A stretch of 64,000 nt of DNA from DASQHW01 sp038209365 (GTDB lineage: Bacteria > Actinomycetota > Acidimicrobiia > IMCC26256 > PALSA-610): contig JBBQXS010000007.1 in assembly GCA_038209365.1 (NCBI GenBank), positions 1 through 64,000 on the forward strand. The letters run 5' to 3'. Shown one piece after another: positions 1-9,538 of this stretch. How positions within the stretch are numbered: position 1 is the stretch's first letter; each line of letters begins with the position of its first letter. The translations under genes and the position numbers were made by a program. Under the pieces are notes generated by a model, which worked only from the letters and a program-made list of their open reading frames with translations, did not search any database and was not told the origin of the DNA.

Positions 1-2
1 CA

Positions 3-40
3 CCCCCGCGGGGGGGGCATGCGCCTCCAATCTGATGGAG
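3..40. repeat. Hairpin pair downstream of the thiolase gene
   Basis: Two adjacent palindromes lie just past the stop of the minus-strand thiolase gene: a C5/G-run palindrome (about 3-14) and CTCCA-atctga-TGGAG (25-40). The second shares the core TCCAATCTG.TGGA with the palindromes at 43352-43457 and 44633-44693, so it may be a diverged member of that family. It may act as a terminator; there is no T-run. Confidence 0.4.
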
Positions 41-42
41 AC

Positions 43-1176
43 TCAGGCCGTGACGATGACGCAGCTGGCGTTGGCGCCGCGGCCGACGGTGTGGGCGAGG
101 CCGACGCGCGGGACGCCGCCCCGGCGTCGGGCGTCGACCTGGCGTGCGCCCGCTTCACCACGAAGCTGCTGCGTGAGCTCGACGACCTGACCGAGCGCGG
201 ACGCGCCGAGCGGCTCGCCCTTCGACAGCAGACCGCCGCTCGGGTTCACCGGCACGGGGGGTTCGGCGAGGAACCTGGCCTGCTCGCCCGGCGCGCACAG
301 CAGCAACTCTTGGTACGCGAGCAGCTCGCGGGCCGCATCGGTGTCCTGGCACTCGACCACATCGACGTCGTCGGGCCCCACGCCGGCTTCCTCGTACGCG
401 TCGCGCGCGGCGAGCGTCGACGGGGGCGTGATGTCCGTGTCGTCGATGCCCGACAACGGCGTGGCTTCGCCGAGCACGCTGCCGGGGAGGTGCGACCGCA
501 ACCGCGCCGACGCGAGCGTGACACGATCGCCGGTCCCCGCCTCGGCGCGCCGCAACACGATCGCGGCGGCTCCCTCGTTGGGCGAGCAGAGCATCCACAG
601 ATGAAGTGGCTCGCACACCACACGCGATGCGAGGACCTGCTCGGCCGTCACCTCGGAGCGGAACATCGCGTTGGGGTTGTGCACGCCCGCCCGCCGGTTC
701 TTGACGACGACCGACGCGAGGTGATCCTTGGTGAGGCCCGTCTCCCGGAGCAGCCGCTGCGCCCGCAGCGCGAAGTACGCGGGAGTCGCGGCGAGCCCGG
801 CCTCCTCGCGCCATGGCTCGAAGAACGACGAGCGGATGATCCCCTTGGGCATCTTCTCGACGCCGAACACGAGCACGCAGTCGTATTGGCCGCCCCGGAT
901 CGCGCCCGCCGCGAGCTGTAGCGCGGCGCCGCCGCTCGCGCACCCGGCCTCGACGTCGACGATCGGGACGCCGGTCAGCGCGAGCGCGCCCAGCACCTTG
1001 TGGCCCGACGCGACGCCACCATACGCAGTGCCGCAGAACGCGGCCTGGAACGCGGGATTCCCGGCCTCCGTCAGCGCCGCGCGCACCGCGGTGACACCCA
1101 TCGCCGTGTTCGACACGCCCTCGTGGCGGCCGAACGGATGAATCCCCACGCCCGCGATCGCTACGCGAACGCCCAC
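43..1176 (-). CDS. Thiolase-family protein (SCP-x/lipid-transfer type)
   Basis: A 377-residue thiolase fold. The GTG start at 1176 overlaps the stop of the upstream DUF35 gene by 16 bases and gives an N-terminus (VAIAGVGIHPFG) typical of the SCP-x/Ltp branch. The nucleophilic cysteine is present in the EAGCASGG motif (C79). The C-terminal part has GGLLSKGEPLGASALGQ and an HTVGRGANASC ending. Family members either cleave beta-ketoacyl-CoA or, paired with a DUF35 protein, do retro-aldol cleavage of steroid side chains. The gene is last in a four-gene overlapping operon (ECH, CaiB, DUF35, thiolase), which fits acyl-CoA degradation. The substrate cannot be read from the sequence. Confidence 0.88.
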   Translation of the reverse strand: MGVRVAIAGVGIHPFGRHEGVSNTAMGVTAVRAALTEAGNPAFQAAFCGTAYGGVASGHKVLGALALTGVPIVDVEAGCASGGAALQLAAGAIRGGQYDCVLVFGVEKMPKGIIRSSFFEPWREEAGLAATPAYFALRAQRLLRETGLTKDHLASVVVKNRRAGVHNPNAMFRSEVTAEQVLASRVVCEPLHLWMLCSPNEGAAAIVLRRAEAGTGDRVTLASARLRSHLPGSVLGEATPLSGIDDTDITPPSTLAARDAYEEAGVGPDDVDVVECQDTDAARELLAYQELLLCAPGEQARFLAEPPVPVNPSGGLLSKGEPLGASALGQVVELTQQLRGEAGARQVDARRRGGVPRVGLAHTVGRGANASCVIVTA

Positions 1177-1538
1177 GTCACCACTCCACCCGGAAGCTCG
1201 TCGGCGACGAGGGACATCGCCTGGCCGAACGTCAACGACGACGGATCCGATTGCCGCAAACGCGTGATGATCCGCAGGCGCTCGGCCACGAGCTCGACGA
1301 CGCCGAACCCGAACGGCACGGGCCCCTCGTACCCGGGCGGCGGGGCGGTGACGGCCGTCCAGGCCCACAACGTCGCTTCGCGCGACAGCGCGACGCGCTC
1401 GACGTCCGTCGCGCCGGAGTACGGGCACGTGTCGAGCAGCGGGAAGTGGAAGCGGCCGCTGGTCGGCGAATATCCGCCCACCAACGTGATCGCACCGCCG
1501 GCATCGAGGTCGAGCAAGCCCTCGGCAATCGCCTTCAC
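1161..1538 (-). CDS. DUF35/OB-fold protein, partner of the adjacent thiolase
   Basis: 125 residues. The GTG start overlaps the stop of the CaiB gene as GTGA, so translation is probably coupled. DUF35 proteins have an N-terminal rubredoxin-like zinc ribbon and a C-terminal OB fold, and form complexes with Ltp-type thiolases. Here the ribbon has lost its metal site: the segment FPLLDTCPYSG keeps one cysteine (C38) and lacks the CxxC pairs. The OB-fold part (about 55-125) is intact. Position directly before the thiolase gene supports the partner role. Confidence 0.82.
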   Translation of the reverse strand: MKAIAEGLLDLDAGGAITLVGGYSPTSGRFHFPLLDTCPYSGATDVERVALSREATLWAWTAVTAPPPGYEGPVPFGFGVVELVAERLRIITRLRQSDPSSLTFGQAMSLVADELPGGVVTWAFA

Positions 1539-2773
1539 ACGACGCCCTTCGTGCGCAGCGCCTCGATCTCGTCCGTCGACATCCCGAGCGACGAGAGCAC
1601 CTCGTGGGTGTGCGCGCCCAGCTCGGGTGCGCCGGCAGGGACAACCGGCGGCGTACCGACGACGCGGGGGAACGGCGCCTGCTGACGCACCGGCCCGATC
1701 ACCGGGTCGTCGACCGGCACGAGATCTTCCCTCGCGCTGATGTGCGGGTCCGCGAAGATGTCGGCCGCCGTGTACGCAGTCGCAACCGGCACGTCGTGCG
1801 CGACGCAGCGCGCCTCGATCTCGCGGGCCGGCAACGACGCGGTCCAGTCCGCGACGATGCCGTTGATCGTGTCTCCATGCGCGGCTCGATCGACCAATCG
1901 TGTGAAGCGCGCGTCGTCGAGCAGGTCGAGCCGATCCATCGCCTTGCACAATCGCGCGAAGTTGGCGTCGGAGCCGGCGACGATGCACACGTACTTCCCG
2001 TCGGCGGTGGGGTAGTTGTCGAGCGGCGCCGAGTTCGCAAGCCGGTTGCCTTCCCGATTTCGCACGACGCCGAGCTTGTCGTAGGCGGCGAGCGTCCACT
2101 CGAGGACGCGGAGCGCGGCGCCGTACAACGCGGCGTCGATCACCACGCCCGAGCCGCCACGCGCGTCGCGCGCGTACAACGCGGCGACGGCCGCGTGCGC
2201 GGAGAACACGCCGGCGAGGTAGTCGGAGATCGTCACGCCGACGCGCACCGGCGGCCGGTCGGGATATCCCGTGAGGTGCAATAGACCGCCGTAGCCGATG
2301 CCGACGCGGTCGAGCCCGGGCCGGGGCGAATAGGGGCCGTCCTGGCCGAACATCGAGATGCGCACCGTGATCAATCGCGACGGTAACGACGACGGCCCGA
2401 TGTTCCATTGCTCCAGCGTGCCCGGACGGAAGTTCTCGACGACGACGTCGGCCGTCGACGCGAGTCGCCGGAACAGGGCCTGTCCGTCGGCGGTGCGCAG
2501 GTCGATCGTCACGCTCTTGCGGCCGCGCCCTTCGACCGCCCAGAACAGTGAGTACCCGTCGACGAACGGGCCGATCTCGCGCATGAAGTCACCGCCGCGC
2601 GGCTGTTCGATCTTGATGACCTCCGCGCCCTGCTCGCCGAGCAGTCCGGCGCAGAAGGGGGCGGCGATACGCGTGCCGAGGTCGAGCACCCGTACGCCCG
2701 TAAGCGGCCCGCTGCTCGCCGCCGGCTCGCTCGCCGCCGGCTCGTGGCCGCTCGGCTCAGGACTTCTGCTCAC
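1535..2773 (-). CDS. CaiB/BaiF family III CoA-transferase
   Basis: 412 residues, normal length for class III CoA-transferases. An Ala/Ser/Pro-rich N-terminal extension (about 20 residues) precedes the start of the fold (GVRVLDLGTRIAAPFCAGLLGEQGAEVIKIE). The expected catalytic Asp is D184 in VTISDYLAGVF. The GTG start at 2773 overlaps the end of the enoyl-CoA hydratase gene by 17 bases. It probably moves CoA between carboxylates in the acyl-CoA pathway of this operon; a racemase role is less likely because the GHDxNY signature of AMACR is missing. Confidence 0.88.
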   Translation of the reverse strand: MSRSPEPSGHEPAASEPAASSGPLTGVRVLDLGTRIAAPFCAGLLGEQGAEVIKIEQPRGGDFMREIGPFVDGYSLFWAVEGRGRKSVTIDLRTADGQALFRRLASTADVVVENFRPGTLEQWNIGPSSLPSRLITVRISMFGQDGPYSPRPGLDRVGIGYGGLLHLTGYPDRPPVRVGVTISDYLAGVFSAHAAVAALYARDARGGSGVVIDAALYGAALRVLEWTLAAYDKLGVVRNREGNRLANSAPLDNYPTADGKYVCIVAGSDANFARLCKAMDRLDLLDDARFTRLVDRAAHGDTINGIVADWTASLPAREIEARCVAHDVPVATAYTAADIFADPHISAREDLVPVDDPVIGPVRQQAPFPRVVGTPPVVPAGAPELGAHTHEVLSSLGMSTDEIEALRTKGVV

Positions 2774-3581
2774 GCTTCACCGCGTCCATACCTCCTGCCT
2801 TGCGCGCCTCGGTGCGCTCGAGCGCGGTCGGCGTGTTCGACACGAACTGGTGGAGCACGAAGTGGTAGCGCCAGGACTCGCGCTGGCCCATGAGATCGAC
2901 CATGTGGTTGATCGACGCCTTGACCGCCTCCGCGGTGAGCGGTGGCACCAGGGCGACTTGCTCCGCGATCTCGCGCGTGGCCGCATCGAGCGACTCGCGC
3001 GGTACGACCCGGTTGACGAGCCCGTAACGCTCTGCGTCTCCGGCGTCGAACTCGGCCGCGCAGAACAGGAATTCCTTGGCCTTGCGGGGCCCGAGCTCCC
3101 ACGGCTCGACCAACAGCTCGACGCCCACGCCCGACATGCGCAGCACCGGGTTCGAGAAGCGGGCGTCGTCGGCGGCGACGATCAGGTCGCACATGCAGGC
3201 GAGCATCAGCCCGGCCGCCGAGCAGACGCCCTGCACCGCGGCGATCGTCGGCTTGCGGAAGTCGCGGATCTTCACAAGCCTGTCGAAGTACATGACCTGC
3301 TCGTGGCGGAGCTTGCCCTCGGGCGTCTCGCGCATCGCGGCCCAGTGCTCCTCGCCCGCGAGCAGCTCCTTGAGATCGTGGCCCGCGGAGAAGTGCTTGC
3401 CGTCGGCGGCGAGCACGACGACGCGAACGTCGTCATCGGCGTCGGCGCAGTCGAACGCGGCGTCGAGCTCGTCGATCAGGAGACTGTTCTGCGCGTTGGC
3501 GGCTTCGGGGCGGGCCAGCGTGATCGTCGCGACCGCCCCGTCGACGTCGTAGCGAATCGTCGAGAAGGCTGGTCCGGACAC
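2757..3581 (-). CDS. Enoyl-CoA hydratase/isomerase family protein
   Basis: 274 residues with the crotonase fold: substrate-CoA segment HFSAGHDLKELL and oxyanion-hole segment VCSAAGLMLACMCDLIVAADDARF. The second catalytic Glu is not obvious (VGVELLVEPWELG lies in that region), so hydratase versus another crotonase reaction is open. It is the first gene of the minus-strand operon. The GTG start has a TAGCAT hexamer 7 nt upstream, typical of a leaderless transcript. Confidence 0.87.
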   Translation of the reverse strand: MSGPAFSTIRYDVDGAVATITLARPEAANAQNSLLIDELDAAFDCADADDDVRVVVLAADGKHFSAGHDLKELLAGEEHWAAMRETPEGKLRHEQVMYFDRLVKIRDFRKPTIAAVQGVCSAAGLMLACMCDLIVAADDARFSNPVLRMSGVGVELLVEPWELGPRKAKEFLFCAAEFDAGDAERYGLVNRVVPRESLDAATREIAEQVALVPPLTAEAVKASINHMVDLMGQRESWRYHFVLHQFVSNTPTALERTEARKAGGMDAVKREQKS

Positions 3582-3588
3582 GACGCGG

Positions 3589-3594
3589 ATGCTA
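3589..3594 (-). promoter_or_regulatory. -10 element of the ECH operon (leaderless)
   Basis: TAGCAT on the minus strand, 7 nt before the GTG of the enoyl-CoA hydratase gene, which places the transcription start at or next to the start codon. Confidence 0.5.
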
Positions 3595-3652
3595 GCGGCG
3601 ACCCCGAGGAAGAGCGGCGGCGATCTGCCGCGACGTGGAGTTGCGTCGACCG

Positions 3653-4021
3653 TTACGTCACGGTCAGCGTGCTCCTCATCTGCGTCGGGTGGATGTTGCA
3701 GTGGTAGGGGTACGACCCCGGCGTCGACGGTGCCGTGAACGTCGCCGACTGGCCCCCGTCGATGGTTCCGGCATCGAACTGCCCGGCGGTGTCGGACGTG
3801 ACGGTGTGTGCGGTCGAGTCGTCGTTCTTGACCGTGACCGTCGCACCTGCCTTCACGGTCGCGGTCGTGAACGAGAAGTTCTTGATCGTGATCGTGTCAC
3901 CCGAACCCGGACTCGAAGTCGAACCCGGGCCGGCATCCGACTTCTTGCTACTGCTGCTACAGGCCGCGAGGCCCAACGCGAGGAGTGCGACCACGATGAG
4001 GATGAAGCTGCGTCGTTGCAT
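3653..4021 (-). CDS. Cupredoxin-like lipoprotein
   Basis: 122 residues. A signal peptide ends in the lipobox LGLAAC (C21), followed by a Ser/Gly/Pro linker and a plastocyanin-like domain (about 42-122). Likely type 1 copper ligands are H72 (TAHTVTS), C108, H111 and M115 (YHCNIHPTQM). It should be a membrane-anchored extracytoplasmic copper or electron-transfer protein. The ATG at 4021 is chosen because it gives an intact signal peptide; the reading frame continues upstream only through the ACAD gene in another frame. Confidence 0.88.
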   Translation of the reverse strand: MQRRSFILIVVALLALGLAACSSSSKKSDAGPGSTSSPGSGDTITIKNFSFTTATVKAGATVTVKNDDSTAHTVTSDTAGQFDAGTIDGGQSATFTAPSTPGSYPYHCNIHPTQMRSTLTVT

Positions 4022-4053
4022 ACCTCGTATACGTACCCGACCGGGGTCGAGGT

Positions 4054-5235
4054 TCAGCGGACCTCGCGCGGCAGACCCAGCGTGCGCTCGGCGATGACGT
4101 TGCGCTGGATCTCGTTGGTCCCGGCCCAGATCGAGCTGGCCTGGTAGTACAGCCAGGAGCGTTGCCAGGCACCGTCGCCGGGGTTGTCGCGGGCGCCGCG
4201 CCACAAGGGAGCCGCCGGGCCGACCACCGCCATGGCGGTGTCGTGCAGGCGCTTGCTCATCTCGCTCCACCACAGCTTGTTGATCGCGCCGACCGGCCCG
4301 GGCTCTTCTCCCGCGGCAGCTCGGGAGATCGAACGCCAGTTGTGCAGCTGGAAGATGCGCACCTCGACGAACGCCTGCGCGAGGCGAGGCGCCAGCCGTG
4401 GATCGTCGAGCGCGCCCCGTGACACCGCGAGCCGCCACAGCTCGTCGAGGAGCTGGGCGTGAATCACGAGCTGACGCGGGTTCACACCTCGCTCGTGCGT
4501 GAGCGTCGAGTTGGCAACGCGCCACCCTTCGTGGATCGGGCCCACCAGCGCGTCGTCGGGGACGAAGACGTCGGAGAAGAACACCTCGTTGAATTCCGAC
4601 TCGTCGGTGATCTGCCGCAGCGGCCGCACCTCGATGCCGGGCGCGCGCATGTCGACGACCAACGCGGAGATGCCCTTGCTCTTCGGCGCGTCCGGATCCG
4701 TGCGGGCCAGGCACCATCCCCAGTCGGCGAACTGTGCGTAGCTCGTCCACACCTTCTGTCCCGACAGCACGAAGCCGCCGTCGACCTTGGACGCGCGTGT
4801 CGTCAACGACGTCAGGTCACTCCCCGCGCCCGGCTCGCTGAACAGCTGGCACCAGATCTCGGACGCGTCGAGGATTCTCGGCAGGAACCGCGTCTTCTGC
4901 GCCTCGGTACCGTGCGCGAGCAACGTGGGACCGACCAGGTTGACGCCGATCCGCCCGACGAGCTCGGGCGCGCGAGCGCGCGCGAGCTCCTCGGTGACGA
5001 TGTAGTGCTCGACCGGACCGCCGCCGCGACCGCCGTACTCTTCCGGCCACGCAACGCCGACGAGTCGTCCGCTCGCCAGCTTCTCCTGCCACTGCCGCCC
5101 GAAGGCGACCTCTTCGGCGAGATCGTCGAAACGCGGGGGCAGGCCCTTGCCGTACTCCCACGGGAGGTTGGCGCGCAACCACGAGCGCACCTCGTCGCGT
5201 AACGCCGCTTCGTCGCGTGTTGCCGTCAGGTCCAC
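4054..5235 (-). CDS. Acyl-CoA dehydrogenase
   Basis: 393 residues, full length for the family. Visible are the N-terminal helical domain, the FAD/substrate motif CQLFSEPGAGSDL, the beta domain, and the C-terminal segment SIWAGTNEIQRNVIAERTLGLPRE. It oxidises an acyl-CoA to the 2-enoyl-CoA with FAD and passes electrons to ETF. GTG start 6 bases after the citrate synthase stop, so probably co-transcribed with it. The closest flavour is the FadE17/FadE-type ACADs of actinobacterial lipid or steroid catabolism; the substrate is unknown. Confidence 0.9.
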   Translation of the reverse strand: MDLTATRDEAALRDEVRSWLRANLPWEYGKGLPPRFDDLAEEVAFGRQWQEKLASGRLVGVAWPEEYGGRGGGPVEHYIVTEELARARAPELVGRIGVNLVGPTLLAHGTEAQKTRFLPRILDASEIWCQLFSEPGAGSDLTSLTTRASKVDGGFVLSGQKVWTSYAQFADWGWCLARTDPDAPKSKGISALVVDMRAPGIEVRPLRQITDESEFNEVFFSDVFVPDDALVGPIHEGWRVANSTLTHERGVNPRQLVIHAQLLDELWRLAVSRGALDDPRLAPRLAQAFVEVRIFQLHNWRSISRAAAGEEPGPVGAINKLWWSEMSKRLHDTAMAVVGPAAPLWRGARDNPGDGAWQRSWLYYQASSIWAGTNEIQRNVIAERTLGLPREVR

Positions 5236-5241
5236 CGAGCG

Positions 5242-6540
<1,299 letters not shown>

Positions 6541-6572
6541 GAGCGCTCCTCGGCTCGAGGGTGACGACGTCG

Positions 6573-6578
6573 AATCTA
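6573..6578 (-). promoter_or_regulatory. -10 element upstream of citrate synthase
   Basis: TAGATT on the minus strand 33 nt before the ATG. Together with the AGGAG site it implies a short leadered mRNA. No convincing -35. Confidence 0.35.
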
Positions 6579-6636
6579 CCGAGTCTCTCATCGGCGTTAT
6601 GCACTGCGCGCGGAGCCGGTGCCATGATCGGGCGCC

Positions 6637-7653
6637 ATGGACTTCGATCTCTCCGACGACCAGCTCGCGCTCCGGGACGGTGCGCGGGAGCTGCTCGACC
6701 GCCTTGCGTCTCCGGAGCGGGTGCGCGCGCACACGACGACCGACGCCCCGTTCGACCGCGCCTTGTGGCAGGCAATGGTCGAGCAGGGCTGGCTCGGGAT
6801 CGAGGTCCCCGAGGAGCGTGGGGGCGTGGGGCTCGGGGCGGTCGAGGTCGCGGTGCTGACCGAGGAGCTGGGCCGGCACGCGGCCCCGGCGCCGTTCGGT
6901 TCGACGGTCCTGGCGCTCGACGCGCTCGACGCGCGCGGCAACGGCAACGATTTGACCGGGCGCTTGCTCGGTGGTGACGCGATCGCATGCGTCGCGTGGA
7001 ACCCGGCTGCGCCGGTCCCGTACGCCCCGTCGGCCGACCTCGCGGTCGTGTGCGCGGACGATGGCGTGTACACGACGGCGTTGCGCGAGCGGCCCGGCCG
7101 GGAACCGGCAATGGACCTCACGCGCGAGATCGGCTGGCTGCCGTTCGACCGCGCGCAGGCCCGCAGGATCGGCGGTGCGGACGCCCGGGAGCGACTGATC
7201 GATCGCGGCGCGACCTTCGCGGCCGCGGACCTGCTGGGGGGCGCGGCGCGCGCGCTCGAGATGGCGGTCGAATACGCCAAGGACCGGGTGCAGTTCGGGC
7301 GCCCGATCGGCTCGTTCCAGGCCGTCAAGCACCGTTGCGCCGACATGCTGGTCGACGTGGAGGGCATGCGCTCCACCGTGTACTGGGCGGCATGGTGCAT
7401 CGGCGCGAACGACCCCGATGCCTCCGTCGCGGCGTCGACGGCGAAGGTGTGGTGCGCCGACGCGTCGAAACGGGTGATGGCGTCGGCCCTGCAGGTGCAC
7501 GGCGGCATCGGCTTCACCTGGGAGCACGACCTGCATTTCTTCATGAAGCGCGCCCAACTCGATCAGCTCGCGTTCGGCGACGCGTCGTTCCACCGCGCGC
7601 GGCTCACCGCGTTGCTGCGGCCGCGGGTCGAGGCCGGCGACAGCGTCGTCTGA
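6637..7653 (+). CDS. Short acyl-CoA dehydrogenase (FadE-type subunit)
   Basis: 338 residues, shorter than the usual 380-400. It starts as a normal ACAD (DFDLSDDQLALRDGARELL), has a compressed middle beta domain without the SEPGAGSD motif, and ends with RVQFGRPIGSFQAVKHRCADM and VHGGIGFTWEHDLHFFMKRA. Such short ACADs often form heteromers with a second ACAD in actinobacterial steroid side-chain oxidation (ChsE-type), so a partner among the other ACADs here is possible. It is divergent from citrate synthase. A CATGAT hexamer lies 8 nt before the ATG. Confidence 0.87.
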   Translation: MDFDLSDDQLALRDGARELLDRLASPERVRAHTTTDAPFDRALWQAMVEQGWLGIEVPEERGGVGLGAVEVAVLTEELGRHAAPAPFGSTVLALDALDARGNGNDLTGRLLGGDAIACVAWNPAAPVPYAPSADLAVVCADDGVYTTALRERPGREPAMDLTREIGWLPFDRAQARRIGGADARERLIDRGATFAAADLLGGAARALEMAVEYAKDRVQFGRPIGSFQAVKHRCADMLVDVEGMRSTVYWAAWCIGANDPDASVAASTAKVWCADASKRVMASALQVHGGIGFTWEHDLHFFMKRAQLDQLAFGDASFHRARLTALLRPRVEAGDSVV

Positions 7654-7688
7654 GGTTCCGCAAGCCGAGACCCTGTGTTCGTGGCGGC

Positions 7689-8225
7689 TCAGTCCTGGTC
7701 GATCTTCTTTCCGTCGGCACCGACGACGTACCAGACGCCCCCGAAGCCTTGGCCTTTCGCGTCGCCGGCCTTGGTGTCCTGGGCGTAGTGGTACAGCGGG
7801 TGCCCATCGACAGCGAGCTGCGTGGAGCCGTCTTCCCGCGTGAAGGTCGAGAACAACGATGCGTCGACCTTGCTTCCGTACGTCGCCGTTCCCGTGACCG
7901 TCACGGCCGGCCACGTCGTGTCGCAGCCCGCGTTGCACACACTCTTGCCCGCAGTCGTGTCCGCGTCGAACGTGTACAACGTCATGCCCTTGCTGTCGAC
8001 GAGGACGTTCTTGCCGATCGTCGAGTTCATCGCGACCGTGACCGTCGCCTCACCGCTCGATGATCCCGAGCCGGCGGTCGTGGTCGTTGCTTCGGGCGCG
8101 GTCGACCCCGGGGCGGCGGTGGTGCCCGAAGTGGCCGTCGACGACTTGTTGCTGCTGCCGCACGCGGCGAGCGCGAGCGTCGCCAGCGCCAAGATCGCAA
8201 GCAGGCGGACGAACGAGGTACGCAT
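7689..8225 (-). CDS. Secreted-repeat lipoprotein (YxFDxD-type repeats)
   Basis: 178 residues. Signal peptide with lipobox ALAAC (C22), a Ser/Thr/Ala/Gly-rich linker (about 23-63), then a domain of the 'secreted repeat of unknown function' family (Lipoprotein_15) with copies of L-x-D-x-x-G-x-x-L-Y-x-F/Y-x-x-D: GMTLYTFDAD and GHPLYHYAQD. Two cysteines in CNAGCDTTW are typical of the family. Function is unknown. It sits divergently next to the ECF sigma gene, so it could belong to that regulon. A GGGGG-type Shine-Dalgarno precedes the ATG. Confidence 0.85.
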   Translation of the reverse strand: MRTSFVRLLAILALATLALAACGSSNKSSTATSGTTAAPGSTAPEATTTTAGSGSSSGEATVTVAMNSTIGKNVLVDSKGMTLYTFDADTTAGKSVCNAGCDTTWPAVTVTGTATYGSKVDASLFSTFTREDGSTQLAVDGHPLYHYAQDTKAGDAKGQGFGGVWYVVGADGKKIDQD

Positions 8226-8310
8226 GAGACCCCCAGGGTGTGTTGAAGAACAGCTGGCGTACGGATGACGCGGACAATGGGTTCGATGAACCCGACAGGC
8301 TGACCGGCCG

Positions 8311-8316
8311 TATTCT
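8311..8316 (+). promoter_or_regulatory. -10 element of the ECF sigma gene (leaderless)
   Basis: TATTCT 7 nt before the ATG at 8324. It decides this start over in-frame codons further upstream. Confidence 0.5.
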
Positions 8317-8323
8317 CGCGTCA

Positions 8324-8857
8324 ATGGTCGATTCCCGGCCGGTCCTCACGAACGACGAGGGTGTGCGGGCCGTATACGCCGCGCACGGGCCCGAGCTCTA
8401 CCGCTTCGCGCTGCGATCGCTCGGCGATCGCGGGCTGGCCGAGGACGCAGTCCAGGAGACCTTCGTGCGTGCGTGGCAGGCCGCCGCCCGCTTCGACGAC
8501 GCGCTCGGCTCACTGCGCACGTGGTTGTTCGCGATCGTGCGCAACGTCGTGATCGACCTGTCGCGCGCTCGCGCGGTCCGGCCCTCCCTCGCGCCGGGTG
8601 TCGCGACCGGCGACCCGATCGTTCTCGACGACGAGGTCGAGCAGGTCCTCACCGCGTGGCAGGTCGAGGAGGCATTGCGCATGCTCAGCGCCGAGCACCA
8701 GCGCGCGCTGGTGGAGGTGCACTACAAGGGCCGTCCGTACCAGGACGTGGCACAAGAGCTCGGTGTGCCGGTGGGCACCGTAAAGAGCCGTGTCTATTAC
8801 GCGCTGAAGGCGATGCGACTGGCGCTCGAAGAAATCGGCTGGTCCGATGACGTCTGA
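8324..8857 (+). CDS. ECF-type RNA polymerase sigma factor
   Basis: 177 residues with sigma region 2 (LYRFALRSLGDRGLAEDAVQETFVRAW..., about 22-85) and region 4 (ALRMLSAEHQRALVEVHYKGRPYQDVAQELGVPVGTVKSRVYYALKAMR, about 115-165). It directs RNA polymerase to a regulon controlled by the anti-sigma encoded next to it; the genes overlap by 11 bases. The ATG at 8324 is chosen from the TATTCT -10 element 7 nt upstream. It resembles SigK/SigL-like ECF groups, but the exact group is not certain. Confidence 0.92.
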   Translation: MVDSRPVLTNDEGVRAVYAAHGPELYRFALRSLGDRGLAEDAVQETFVRAWQAAARFDDALGSLRTWLFAIVRNVVIDLSRARAVRPSLAPGVATGDPIVLDDEVEQVLTAWQVEEALRMLSAEHQRALVEVHYKGRPYQDVAQELGVPVGTVKSRVYYALKAMRLALEEIGWSDDV

Positions 8858-9509
8858 CGCCTGCCGCGAGATGCGAGCCGCGCTCGGCGCCGCGGCGCTC
8901 CGCGGACACGACGCGGCCGACGACCTGGTGCTGCGCGCCCACCTCGACGGTTGCGCGGACTGTCGAGCCGAGCTGCGCGAGCTCACGTCGGTCGCGCGCG
9001 CCCTGCCGCTCGCCGATCCGTCCCGCCTCGACGAGGCCGCACCCCAACCCCCGCCTGCGCTCGCCCAGCGCGTCCTCGACGGTGTCGCGAGCCATCGAAT
9101 GCAGCGGCGGAATCGCGTCCGGCGTCGCGCCGTGCTCGGCGTGGCCGCCGCATTCGTCGCCGCGGTGGCGATCGTGGCGGTGTTCCTGCTGTTGCCGAAC
9201 GGCTCGGGCGGCACTGAAGTCCCGTTCCCGACCGCGGCCGAGGGAGTGACCGCGCACGCGACGCTGCACGGCAACGCGGCCGGCACCGTGGTCTCCTTCC
9301 ACGTCGAAGGGCTCCACGACGGCGCCTACTACTGGCTGTGGCTCACCGACGAAGAAGGTCACCGCGTCGGCGCCGGAACATTTCGCGGCACGCCCGAGCC
9401 GGTCGATCTCACGATGACGGCTGCGGTATCGCTCCGGGAGGCGCGCCGCATCTGGGTGACCGACAAGCGCGACGCGGTCGTGCTCGACACTCGGCTCCAC
9501 GGGCCCTGA
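8847..9509 (+). CDS. Zinc-finger anti-sigma factor (membrane)
   Basis: 220 residues. The N-terminal anti-sigma domain has the zinc motif H32-x3-C36-x2-C39 (AHLDGCADC). One membrane helix (about 95-116) is followed by an external domain of about 100 residues that looks like the Ig-like sensor domain of RskA/RslA-type anti-sigmas. It should hold the sigma factor inactive at the membrane and release it on a redox or envelope signal. The start lies inside the sigma gene, indicating coupled translation. Confidence 0.88.
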   Translation: MTSDACREMRAALGAAALRGHDAADDLVLRAHLDGCADCRAELRELTSVARALPLADPSRLDEAAPQPPPALAQRVLDGVASHRMQRRNRVRRRAVLGVAAAFVAAVAIVAVFLLLPNGSGGTEVPFPTAAEGVTAHATLHGNAAGTVVSFHVEGLHDGAYYWLWLTDEEGHRVGAGTFRGTPEPVDLTMTAAVSLREARRIWVTDKRDAVVLDTRLHGP

Positions 9510-9538
9510 TTGCGTAGTCTGCGGCCGGAGGAGGTCAC

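Noticed and set aside
6541..7938. Upstream extension of the citrate synthase frame
   Set aside because: It reads antisense through the divergent acyl-CoA dehydrogenase gene; the family start and AGGAG site are at 6540.
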